Assembly: GCA_938039195.1 (NCBI GenBank)
Contig: CALHVK010000128.1
Location: 1 to 6,075, forward strand
Source of the DNA: an uncultured Carnobacteriaceae bacterium
GTDB lineage: Bacteria; Bacillota; Bacilli; Lactobacillales; Aerococcaceae
Reading direction: 5' to 3'
Length of the DNA: 6,075 nucleotides
Made by a program: the position numbers and the translations under genes. The notes under the pieces were generated by a model. The model was given only the letters and a program-made list of their open reading frames with translations. It made no database searches and was not told where the DNA came from. This document shows, one piece after another, positions 1 to 6,075 of this stretch (position 1 is the stretch's first letter; every line of letters starts with the position of its first letter).

Positions 1-118
1 TAACGCAAGGGACTTGGAACAAGTCGTGCGGATACTACGGGAAGTGGACGTCAGTACTGTGAGCCCGAGTTCAACTCCACAGGGTGTGAGGTTCTTGCTA
101 GCACCCCCTCCCATTTAG
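1..118 (+). other. Unassigned GC-rich, hairpin-rich segment; possibly 3' end of an IS200/IS605 tnpB with omega-RNA
   Basis: About 54% G+C, against clearly AT-rich sequence in the rest of the window. It holds several potential hairpins in a row: GACTTG/CAAGTC (11-16 with 20-25, GAA loop), CTGTGAG with CTCCACAG (58-64 with 75-82, one bulge) and GGGTG with CACCC around 82-107, then a CTCC/GGAG pair ending near 121. Frame 2 is open from the edge to TAG at 116-118 and begins N-A-R; with an Ile before it this would resemble the Asp-Arg-Asp-Ile-Asn-Ala motif near the C-terminus of TnpB nucleases, but the rest of the tail is not recognisable. A GC-rich, structured 3' end that overlaps the protein is typical of IS200/IS605 tnpB/omega-RNA. 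This is an inference. The alternatives are another structured RNA or the end of an unrelated gene. Confidence 0.35.
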
Positions 119-147
119 GAGTAAAATAAAACCAAAGAGCAACTATA

Positions 148-159
148 TAAACTAGTTTA
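148..159. promoter_or_regulatory. 12-bp perfect palindrome upstream of the tautomerase gene
   Basis: TAAACTAGTTTA reads the same on both strands and ends 5 bases before the AGGGAGG ribosome binding site of the tautomerase gene. Its position would suit an operator, but no convincing -35/-10 pair was found nearby and a 12-bp AT-rich palindrome can occur by chance. Confidence 0.2.
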
Positions 160-178
160 AGCGAAGGGAGGCACAACC

Positions 179-358
179 ATGCCATTTATTCATGTTGAAA
201 TGATCGAAGGAAGAAGCCGTGAACAAAAAGAAGCCCTTGTCAAAGAAGTGACAGAAGTGGTCTCTAAACACACTGGCGCTCCAACAGAACACATTCACAT
301 CATTATTCAAGAAATTAAAGCCGAAAACCTTGGTCAAAACGGAAAATTAAGAGGTTAA
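179..358 (+). CDS. 4-oxalocrotonate tautomerase family protein
   Basis: A 59-residue protein of the 4-OT/tautomerase superfamily, small enzymes that work as oligomers in the cytoplasm and use the amino-terminal proline as the base in keto-enol tautomerisation. Pro2, which becomes Pro1 once Met is removed, and the E-G-R stretch with the substrate-binding Arg11 (processed numbering) are both present, as is the following E-Q-K helix. The position equivalent to Arg39 of Pseudomonas 4-OT is His here, and the C-terminal tail is a few residues shorter than in 62-residue members, so activity on 4-oxalocrotonate should not be assumed and the natural substrate is unknown. The start is set by AGGGAGG at 165-171, seven bases upstream, and by the requirement for Met-Pro. 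It ends just before a strong terminator, so it appears to be a unit separate from the secretion genes. Confidence 0.9.
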   Translation: MPFIHVEMIEGRSREQKEALVKEVTEVVSKHTGAPTEHIHIIIQEIKAENLGQNGKLRG

Positions 359-384
359 TCAACTTCATATAGAAAAAATACAGG

Positions 385-420
385 ACAGCTCAAAAGTTAG
401 AACGCTTTTGAGCTGTTTTT
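385..420 (+). terminator. Intrinsic terminator after the tautomerase gene
   Basis: A perfect 12-bp stem, ACAGCTCAAAAG (385-396) with CTTTTGAGCTGT (405-416), closes an 8-base loop and runs directly into TTTTT. It lies 26 bases after the tautomerase stop codon and separates that gene from the secretion locus, so the latter needs its own promoter. Confidence 0.93.
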
Positions 421-434
421 GTTAGGAAAACTAT

Positions 435-490
435 CGATTTATGGATATTTTTTTAAGAAAAGGGATTATATTACGATTTAGTCATATTTT
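435..490. repeat. Imperfect direct repeat upstream of the esxA promoter
   Basis: Two copies of CGATTTA-N3-ATATTTT, at 435-451 and 474-490, match at 14 of 17 positions and differ only in the central three bases. They are 39 bp apart start to start, and the second copy ends 37 bp before the proposed -35 of the esxA promoter. The position would suit a pair of binding sites for a transcription regulator; this is inference and the AT-richness raises the chance of coincidence. Confidence 0.4.
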
Positions 491-527
491 ATAATGGGTA
501 AAATCTAGTGAAGAGTTTATTTTTATA

Positions 528-556
528 TTGCTAATTATCTGTGAATATGCTACTAT
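528..556 (+). promoter_or_regulatory. Predicted esxA promoter (extended -10)
   Basis: TTGCTA (528-533) as -35 and TACTAT (551-556) as -10 are separated by 17 bp, and TG at 548-549 gives an extended -10 (TGCTACTAT). Each hexamer matches the vegetative sigma-factor consensus at four of six positions. Transcription would start near 563, leaving a leader of about 40 bases before the esxA start. It is the best-spaced candidate in the gap between the upstream terminator and esxA. Confidence 0.6.
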
Positions 557-601
557 CGAAATGTAACAAAATCAATATTATAACTGAAGGAGTTCATTAA
601 A

Positions 602-895
602 ATGGGACAAATTAAAGTTTCTCCAGAGACGTTACAAACACGTGCTCGTGAATATAGCAAAGCTTCAAACGAAGTAAATGGAATTTTATCTAACTTATCA
701 GCTTTACAACAAACATTAGCAGCTGAATGGGAAGGGCAAGCTTTCCAAGGTTTTGATAGACAATTTAACGAATTAAAACCAAAAGTAAAAGAATTTGCTG
801 AATTATTAGAACAAATCAACGTTCAGTTAGTTGGAGCTGCTCGTGCAATGGAAGAGCATGACCAAGCTTTATCTCAAAAATTCGGATTAAACTAA
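602..895 (+). CDS. esxA: EsxA, WXG100-family type VII secreted protein
   Basis: A 97-residue WXG100 protein, the signature secreted substrate of type VII secretion. Such proteins fold as a helix-turn-helix hairpin and pair into four-helix dimers. The W-E-G turn motif is at residues 43-45, between a first helix (about 8-40) and a second (about 50-92). It has the same length and general pattern as Staphylococcus aureus EsxA, including the S-P-E near the N-terminus, the W-E-G-Q-A-F turn and the F-G-L end. There is no classical signal peptide and no C-terminal Y-x-x-x-D/E export motif, as in staphylococcal EsxA. The start is set by AAGGAG at 587-592, nine bases upstream. It is the first gene of the locus, just downstream of a predicted promoter and followed by its own hairpin and terminator. 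Confidence 0.97.
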   Translation: MGQIKVSPETLQTRAREYSKASNEVNGILSNLSALQQTLAAEWEGQAFQGFDRQFNELKPKVKEFAELLEQINVQLVGAARAMEEHDQALSQKFGLN

Positions 896-896
896 T

Positions 897-913
897 GGAT
901 AGACCATCTATCC
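897..913 (+). other. Hairpin directly after the esxA stop codon
   Basis: A perfect 7-bp inverted repeat, GGATAGA (897-903) with TCTATCC (907-913) around a CCA loop, begins two bases after the stop. It has no T-run of its own. It may protect the 3' end of esxA mRNA; this is inference from its position. Confidence 0.5.
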
Positions 914-917
914 TAAG

Positions 918-948
918 AAGGTGGGAGTGCATCCCGCCTTTTTCTTTT
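918..948 (+). terminator. Intrinsic terminator between esxA and esaA, probably partial
   Basis: AAGGTGGGA (918-926) pairs with TCCCGCCTT (932-940) as a 9-bp stem with a single G-T wobble and a five-base loop. It runs into TTTTTCTTTT. The esaA ribosome binding site begins only ten bases later and no promoter fits in that space, so transcription of the downstream genes would have to read through it. The likely effect is more esxA transcript than machinery transcript. Confidence 0.85.
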
Positions 949-970
949 AAAAAATTGAAGGGAGAAGAAA

Positions 971-3900
971 ATGAAACATAAGAAAGTCTTCCTGTTTTCA
1001 GGAGTTCTTTTAATAGCGGTATTATTATTATCATTATTCGGAGTGGTGAAACCACAAAATACAAATCGTTCGACGTCAGTTCAAGACTCGCAGACAGCTA
1101 AAAGTGATGTCACTATTGCTGTTGTGAATGAAGATAGTGGGACAAACTATAATGGAGACAAAGTGACAGTTGCAAATATCTTAATTGAATCATTTGCAAA
1201 AACAACTCCGTACAAAGTTGAAACGGTGTCTCGTTCGACAGCTGAAAAAGGGTTAGAAAATGGGAACTATCAAGTGATGGTGATTTTACCAAGTCATTTT
1301 TCACAAGACGCCCTTTCGTTAGAAGAAACAGCACCAAAACGTGCATTGTTCCAATATAAAGTAAATGCCGACAAACAAGTTTTAGTGAAACAAGCAGAAG
1401 AGGCAGTATCGTCATTAAAACAGGCGTTTAACCAAGATCTTATTCGCATTTATTTTAGTAGCGTAATCGCCAACTTGAAAAATGCACAGAAACAAGTTTC
1501 TGGAGTCGTAAAAAATCAAGGAGATACGGTTGACCAATTCCAAACTGGGCTTTTAGAACCGTTGATGCAATATTCTCAAGAATTTAAAGGGATTTCTAGT
1601 TCATCGAATAATGCAGCAGAAGTGATGAATGGATTTAATACAATCATTCAGAATTCAAATGCATCGTTCACACAAATTATTTCTGTAGATAAAACATATG
1701 AAAATGAAATTGCTAAAATTAAAGAGTTGCAAGACGCGTGGGCTCAATCGATTGCTAAAAGAGAAAGTGAATTGGCAGTTTATGATAAAGGCATTTCTAG
1801 CATGACGGTGACGGATCCGTTGAAAATTATGCAAGAAGTAAATGGACAAAAGCTTCCAGAATTAAGCAACGGACAAGATTTGAATCAAGTATTAGCAAAC
1901 TCAAATGAGTTAAACAAACGTCTGAATGAATTCGTTGAGGATATTAAGAAGAGAAACGAAGAAATTAGTACTTATTTAAATACAACCTATAAAGCAAAAA
2001 TCAAGCAAGCAGTAGCAGACTCGTTTGCTGATAATAGTAACCAAACGAAGAAAACGCTAGGTTTAATGGTTTCGGAGTTACGTAATAATATTGATAAGAA
2101 GTTTATTTCAAGCGCTCAACAAATGACGCTTTATGATGATGCTACGATTGATCGTATGGCATTATCAGCTGCAGATAAACAGTTTCTAAAAAATACGGTT
2201 CATTTTATTCAAAAACTAAATCCATCAGCAACAACACAAACAAGTAACCAAGATACTTTTGTTAGCAATAAAGAAAATGACATTAAGAACAAAGTAATTT
2301 CAGGACAGATTGCTGTAAATGATATTGCGGGTAACATTAAGAAAATCACTCTAGCTGTTGATAGTCGTTATAGTGTTCAAAGTTTACGCATTAATGGTCA
2401 AGGAGCCTCATTCTCACAAAATGGTAGTTCTGTGGAAGTGACTTCAGGGTTTAATGCTTCTGCCAAGCAATTACGTGTAGATTATGAATTGAAATACAAT
2501 GGTGGATCGGTCGCAAGCGATAGTTGGTTTGCGCCAATCTTATCGAAAATTAATGTTGTGACTGAAGAATCAATTGCTCATCTTAGCAATGAACAAAAAC
2601 AAGCATTATTAAATAATATTGCTTCATTAAATAGTAGTATTCAACAATCTAATAAAGTGATTGAAGCTTTTAATAATTATCAAGCTTCAGGGAATGCGAC
2701 TCCTCAAAAATTCAATACATTAACTCCGTTAGATGGAGGAACTCTAACGGTGAATACTAGTTCTCAAGCAATCCAAAGAACGTATAGCGGCAGTGATGCA
2801 CGTACTGTTTTCACAGATTCTAAAGCGTTCTTAGGAGAAATTTCTACAGCTGTGTTTAATGATGTAAAAGCGTATCTTGATTTTGCAGGTCAAGTGAAGG
2901 CCGTTTATGGATTAGATTTATATTCAAACAATGGAGCAAATCCTAAACAGCCAGCGGGAGATTCATTATATGCGCAGTTGGCGTTTGAAAATCTAGACGA
3001 AATTCTAGTCGATCTAGTAACGAATACATTAACTAGTGATATTAAAGAAAAACTGGTGATTCCAGAAGAATTAAATACACGAGTTGCGACACTTTCAACG
3101 GATGTAGCCACTTTAAAGAAAAATATGGATGCTTATCAAAAGTTAATGCAGGATGTGAATGCTGAAATTACAAGAATTGTGACGGAAACTCAAAAAGTTA
3201 AAGAAACTCTTGAAAGTAAACCGATTTTTGTAGATTCAGAAAAACGTGATAACACGGATTTAACAGGTGTGAGTCTATCAATGAACAAAGACTTATCAAC
3301 GCTTATGTTAGCAAGTCGTACATTGATGGATAACACAAAGTCTCATCAACAAGTGGCTGAAACTATTCGAAAAGAATATAGCCGATTAAATGATGAGGTG
3401 AAAACTCTTGAAACAAAAGGGACTGAGTACAAGAACGCTGTCGAATCAATGGACAAAGTGATGAACAAAGAATTCGAATCGAACACGGCATTCTTGAACG
3501 AATTTACGAAAGTAATGTCTAATACAGAGTCTGGAAACAATACAAATACATTAGTCTATGATTACCTATCTCATCCAATTGATGGAACATTAGCAGACGG
3601 ACGCGGAGCAGACACTTCACGTCAACATACGGATAATCGTACCGGAGTTTTAATGGTATTGATTATTGCAATGATGACTCTTGCATTTGTATACATGTTA
3701 CAACACGGCAATTGGCAATTACTGGACACAAATCGTTATCTATCTAATGAATCAAAATCACATCTCTTACCTTTAGTTTTACTAGCAGGTGTTGGGGCAG
3801 GTATTGGCGCCTTAGTAAGTATTGTGGTAGGTGTGAAATTGAGTTTACCAGCAGAGCAATTATTTGCACTCATCGGAATGGCAATTCTGATTGCTGTAAG

Positions 3901-4195
3901 TGCTATTTTCATGCACCATGCGTTAATGTCATGGCTAAAAGCCTATGGATTATTAATTAGTTTAGGATTCATCGTCATTTACGTTATTGCATTGGGACAA
4001 TTATTTGATACGTATTATGGAAATGTATCACCAGTATTAGCGTATTTAACACCATTCGTTTCTGCAGAAAATATGTTACATGCAGTTATCAATCAGCAAC
4101 CTACAGCATGGATTTCAACAGTGGTAATTTCTGTTATTGGAGTAATTGGATTTGTTGGAAGCATGCTACATTATCAACAACATAATAAGGAGTAG
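971..4195 (+). CDS. esaA: EsaA, type VII secretion membrane protein (YhgE/Pip-related, YueB homologue)
   Basis: A 1074-residue polytopic membrane protein of the ESS core, close in length to Bacillus subtilis YueB and slightly longer than S. aureus EsaA. One N-terminal membrane segment (about 6-26) is followed by a YhgE/Pip-like start of the outer domain with V-V-N-E-D-S-G at 51-57. A very large extracytoplasmic region then runs to about residue 890, mostly helical and probably coiled-coil, with a beta-rich stretch around 440-520. The C-terminus has about five membrane segments (roughly 893-913, 933-955, 964-983, 993-1012 and 1046-1066). In this family the outer domain dimerises and extends through the cell wall; YueB is the phage SPP1 receptor. 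The start is set by AAGGGAG at 958-964, six bases upstream. It ends three bases before essA, whose ribosome binding site lies in its last codons. Confidence 0.95.
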   Translation: MKHKKVFLFSGVLLIAVLLLSLFGVVKPQNTNRSTSVQDSQTAKSDVTIAVVNEDSGTNYNGDKVTVANILIESFAKTTPYKVETVSRSTAEKGLENGNYQVMVILPSHFSQDALSLEETAPKRALFQYKVNADKQVLVKQAEEAVSSLKQAFNQDLIRIYFSSVIANLKNAQKQVSGVVKNQGDTVDQFQTGLLEPLMQYSQEFKGISSSSNNAAEVMNGFNTIIQNSNASFTQIISVDKTYENEIAKIKELQDAWAQSIAKRESELAVYDKGISSMTVTDPLKIMQEVNGQKLPELSNGQDLNQVLANSNELNKRLNEFVEDIKKRNEEISTYLNTTYKAKIKQAVADSFADNSNQTKKTLGLMVSELRNNIDKKFISSAQQMTLYDDATIDRMALSAADKQFLKNTVHFIQKLNPSATTQTSNQDTFVSNKENDIKNKVISGQIAVNDIAGNIKKITLAVDSRYSVQSLRINGQGASFSQNGSSVEVTSGFNASAKQLRVDYELKYNGGSVASDSWFAPILSKINVVTEESIAHLSNEQKQALLNNIASLNSSIQQSNKVIEAFNNYQASGNATPQKFNTLTPLDGGTLTVNTSSQAIQRTYSGSDARTVFTDSKAFLGEISTAVFNDVKAYLDFAGQVKAVYGLDLYSNNGANPKQPAGDSLYAQLAFENLDEILVDLVTNTLTSDIKEKLVIPEELNTRVATLSTDVATLKKNMDAYQKLMQDVNAEITRIVTETQKVKETLESKPIFVDSEKRDNTDLTGVSLSMNKDLSTLMLASRTLMDNTKSHQQVAETIRKEYSRLNDEVKTLETKGTEYKNAVESMDKVMNKEFESNTAFLNEFTKVMSNTESGNNTNTLVYDYLSHPIDGTLADGRGADTSRQHTDNRTGVLMVLIIAMMTLAFVYMLQHGNWQLLDTNRYLSNESKSHLLPLVLLAGVGAGIGALVSIVVGVKLSLPAEQLFALIGMAILIAVSAIFMHHALMSWLKAYGLLISLGFIVIYVIALGQLFDTYYGNVSPVLAYLTPFVSAENMLHAVINQQPTAWISTVVISVIGVIGFVGSMLHYQQHNKE

Positions 4196-4198
4196 ACA

Positions 4199-4660
4199 AT
4201 GAAAAAAATCAGTCAAGTCATAATGATTGTACTTGGCATGATGGTTGTCCTCACGGGCAAAGTATGGGCTCAAGACGGTTCGTTAAAAATCAATGTGGAT
4301 GTTCCTGTCCAAACGAATGTAAATGAGCAAACTTATTTCGAACAAGACATAACACTGAAACAACTGTTTGATGCCTCTTTGTCTCAAATGATTTCAAAAC
4401 AACAGGCAGAAGAGTCATTATCTGAAACGCAAGATAAGGCTCTTCTTTTTTTATCGACAGACTCTCAAAAACTAAATCCGATTGAAACGGATCAATTCTT
4501 CTTATCGCAGTCAGCAACGACTCCTAATAAGGGAGTGAAGTTAAGACCAGAAGAAAAGACGTCGCCATTAACAATGGTTGGATTCATTGCATTAGGATTA
4601 TTAATGAGCGGGATATCGATTTATCAATTTTTGAAGAAAAGGAAAACACATCATGCATAA
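4199..4660 (+). CDS. essA: EssA, type VII secretion membrane protein
   Basis: A 153-residue membrane protein in the usual essA position between esaA and esaB. A hydrophobic N-terminus (about 5-20) ending in V-W-A-Q (22-25) looks like a signal peptide or anchor. A polar region of about 95 residues follows, then a C-terminal membrane segment (about 123-143) and a short basic tail (K-K-R-K). EssA is required for ESS secretion in staphylococci, but its molecular role is poorly defined and its sequence is weakly conserved, so the name rests mainly on topology, size and position. AAGGAG at 4187-4192, inside the end of esaA, sits six bases from the start. The last eight bases overlap esaB in another frame. 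Confidence 0.88.
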   Translation: MKKISQVIMIVLGMMVVLTGKVWAQDGSLKINVDVPVQTNVNEQTYFEQDITLKQLFDASLSQMISKQQAEESLSETQDKALLFLSTDSQKLNPIETDQFFLSQSATTPNKGVKLRPEEKTSPLTMVGFIALGLLMSGISIYQFLKKRKTHHA

Positions 4661-4907
4661 TATGTATATTAATTTAACGTTAGATTTAAGAAAGTTTGCA
4701 TATGGACAATATGATTTACGAGTTCCAGTAGGCATCAGCATGAAGGAATTATTACATATTGTCGCACAAGCTTATCAATTAGAATTGAATGTTGTTAGTC
4801 CTAGTATCCGTGTACATGATAAAGGAGTGGTTCTAACAGCGTTACAACGCATCGAGGATGTTGGAACTTTACGTGATGGAGTCCAATTCATCGTCGAAAC
4901 TTTATAG
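4653..4907 (+). CDS. esaB: EsaB, ubiquitin-like type VII secretion accessory protein (YukD family)
   Basis: An 84-residue protein of the EsaB/YukD family, small cytoplasmic proteins with a ubiquitin-like fold but without the C-terminal glycines used for conjugation. It shows the family pattern: an initial strand (N-L-T-L-D-L), then Y-G-Q-Y-D-L-R-V-P (about 17-25), a helix (about 30-43), and a final G-x-x-F-I-V-E-T-L strand at the end. In S. aureus EsaB is needed for, or modulates, ESS activity; in Bacillus YukD is part of the Yuk machinery. The start at 4653 is preferred because AAAAGGA at 4637-4643 is nine bases upstream. A second ATG three codons later, at 4662, would be 18 bases from that site. 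The 8-bp overlap with essA suggests translational coupling. Confidence 0.93.
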   Translation: MHNMYINLTLDLRKFAYGQYDLRVPVGISMKELLHIVAQAYQLELNVVSPSIRVHDKGVVLTALQRIEDVGTLRDGVQFIVETL

Positions 4908-4918
4908 AAAGAGAGAGA

Positions 4919-6046
4919 ATGAACGTGAGAAGTGTTGAAGTTACAAAGGAAGAATTCAAAGGGAATGTAGCTATGGCGTTAACGCTATTGCAAGTGCCCA
5001 TTCCAGAAGCTGTTCCATTGACGATTGAAGAAGTTGAAAGTTCTTATATGATTCATGCGGATACAGCAAATACTCAAGAATTCGAAAAAATCTATCCATT
5101 ACCATTAGAAGAACGTCTTCGTTACTTAATTAATGTAGGGAAATTATTTACGCCATTAGAGGCAAGTGTATATACATACTCGCTTTCACCAGAAAATGTA
5201 GTGTTTACACAAGATGGAATCGCAAAAATTGTTTTCCGTGGAATTAAAGGGCAAGTCCCTCCTTATGAAGGATTATCTGAAGAAGAATTTTTGAAGCAGT
5301 ACAAATCAATGATTGTAGCAACACTAGATTCGAAATCTAAGTTTACAGAATTATCTCAAGGAAAATTAGAATTCTACAAAGGACATAAATTCTGTGAAGA
5401 GATTATTGCAGCTCAATCGATTTCAGAAGTGCTAGAAAAAATGCAAGAACATCTAGACTATGAAAGAGAACGTGTAGCGAAAGAAATGGTGCGCGTACCT
5501 CAACGAAAACTTTTTGTGTGGAAATTGATGGGAATTTTATCAGGTGTCATTGCTGTGGTGTTAGCAGCCGTTCTGGCTTTCAATTTGTTTGTGGTACAAC
5601 CAAAGCAAACGCAAATTGCAAACATACGTTTATCGTTTATTCAGAAAGATTATTCACAAGTGGTAACGAATGTAAAATCAATCGATAGTAAATCTCTTTC
5701 TGCTGAAGATAAGTATATTGTTGCGTATTCAGTGATTATGACAGAATCACTAACGAATGAACAAAAAGCAGTGCTTGGAAAAATTACAGCACAAACAAAC
5801 GAAGATTACTTAAGATATTGGGTACTGATCGGACAAAATAAAGTAGATGAAGCAATGGATATTGCGAGTTATTTAGATGATCCACAATTATTAATGTACA
5901 GCTTGACGAAGAAAATTGATGACGTTCAACGAGATCCAAACTTAACGTCAGAAAAACGTACAGAGGAAATTAACCGTTATAAAGGTAAATTAGAAGAGTT
6001 AAAGAAACAATATTTACCAACACAACAAAAAACGAAAGAAAATTAA
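4919..6046 (+). CDS. essB: EssB, type VII secretion membrane protein (YukC family)
   Basis: A 375-residue single-pass membrane protein of the EssB/YukC family. The cytoplasmic N-terminal part (about 1-195) corresponds to the pseudokinase-like domain, with recognisable family stretches E-E-R-L-R-Y-L-I-N (65-72 region), L-S-P-E-N-V-V-F-T-Q-D-G (89-100) and E-F-L-K-Q-Y-K (123-129). One membrane segment at about 203-226 leads to a helical outer domain with D-Y-L-R-Y-W (296-301), D-E-A-M-D-I-A-S-Y-L-D-D (310-321) and S-E-K-R-T-E-E (344-350). EssB contacts EsaB and EssC in the secretion complex. It is shorter than S. aureus EssB (444 residues) mainly because it lacks that protein's long Lys/Glu-rich C-terminal tail. 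The ribosome binding site is weak (GAAAGAGAGA just before the ATG). The start is 11 bases after esaB, so coupling is likely. Confidence 0.95.
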   Translation: MNVRSVEVTKEEFKGNVAMALTLLQVPIPEAVPLTIEEVESSYMIHADTANTQEFEKIYPLPLEERLRYLINVGKLFTPLEASVYTYSLSPENVVFTQDGIAKIVFRGIKGQVPPYEGLSEEEFLKQYKSMIVATLDSKSKFTELSQGKLEFYKGHKFCEEIIAAQSISEVLEKMQEHLDYERERVAKEMVRVPQRKLFVWKLMGILSGVIAVVLAAVLAFNLFVVQPKQTQIANIRLSFIQKDYSQVVTNVKSIDSKSLSAEDKYIVAYSVIMTESLTNEQKAVLGKITAQTNEDYLRYWVLIGQNKVDEAMDIASYLDDPQLLMYSLTKKIDDVQRDPNLTSEKRTEEINRYKGKLEELKKQYLPTQQKTKEN

Positions 6047-6060
6047 TACGGAGGCAGTAA

Positions 6061-6075
6061 ATGATTTGTTTAATT
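6061..6075 (+). CDS. essC: Start of the next gene, probably essC (partial)
   Basis: ATG at 6061 opens a frame (M-I-C-L-I) that runs off the window. GGAGG at 6050-6054 lies six bases upstream, a stronger site than that of essB. Fourteen bases separate it from the essB stop. Five residues cannot identify a protein; essC, the membrane ATPase with FHA and FtsK/SpoIIIE domains, is inferred only because it follows essB in this gene order. Confidence 0.6.

Noticed and set aside
82..107. T-box or other known riboswitch in the GC-rich leader of the tautomerase gene
   Set aside because: I found no T-box GGTACCGCG-type sequence, no recognisable conserved riboswitch core, and no terminator with a T-run between the segment and the gene.
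152..337. Minus-strand 61-codon frame opposite the tautomerase gene
   Set aside because: It covers a well-supported family member in the opposite strand and shows no independent evidence of coding.
490..495. A perfect TATAAT as -10 of the esxA promoter
   Set aside because: No acceptable -35 lies 16-18 bp upstream; the nearest candidate, TTACGA at 471-476, is only 13 bp away and there is no TG extension. The pair at 528-556 is better spaced, although a weak second start here cannot be excluded.
816..1415. Minus-strand open frames opposite esxA and esaA
   Set aside because: They overlap strongly supported genes, have no recognisable family features and lack ribosome binding sites; they are shadows of the + strand genes.
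4408..4452. Terminator-like AGAAGAG/CTCTTCT pair followed by seven T inside essA
   Set aside because: The stem is short and only partly GC, the loop is about 25 bases, and the sequence is coding. A functional terminator here would cut off essential downstream genes.
4662..4664. Alternative esaB start three codons downstream
   Set aside because: The ribosome binding site at 4637-4643 is 18 bases away from this ATG and nine from the one at 4653, so the upstream start is preferred; the difference is only three residues.

Overview
The window carries the first five genes of a Firmicutes-type type VII secretion (T7SSb/ESS) locus in canonical order: esxA, esaA, essA, esaB, essB. The start codon and ribosome binding site of the next gene, expected to be essC, lie at the right edge. 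AT-rich coding sequence, strong AAGGAG-type ribosome binding sites, intrinsic terminators with T-runs and this gene order all point to a low-GC Bacillota. A lactic-acid-bacterium relative (Lactobacillales) is my guess, but the sequence does not settle the genus.

Layout. Positions 1 to about 118 are a conspicuously GC-rich (about 54% G+C), hairpin-rich segment that I cannot assign firmly. The best hypothesis is the 3' end of a tnpB gene with its overlapping omega-RNA (IS200/IS605 family), cut by the window edge. Next comes a small stand-alone tautomerase gene (179-358) closed by a strong intrinsic terminator (385-420). A short AT-rich intergenic region follows, with an imperfect direct repeat and a good extended -10 promoter at 528-556, and then the T7SS genes to the end of the window, all on the + strand.

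How the genes work together. EsxA is the small secreted WXG100 protein. EsaA, EssA and EssB are membrane components, EsaB is a cytoplasmic ubiquitin-like accessory protein, and EssC (starting at 6061) would be the FtsK/SpoIIIE-type ATPase that powers export. From esaA to essB the genes are 3 bp apart, overlapping by 8 bp, or 11 bp apart, so they form one translationally tight transcription unit. A terminator-like hairpin lies between esxA and esaA and no separate promoter is visible there. The sequence therefore suggests that the esxA promoter drives everything, with partial termination giving an excess of EsxA transcript over the membrane machinery.

Nothing here is a wholly new system. The points most worth a second look are the regulatory architecture around esxA, the GC-rich segment at the left edge, and the identity of the secreted effectors, which would lie downstream of the window.
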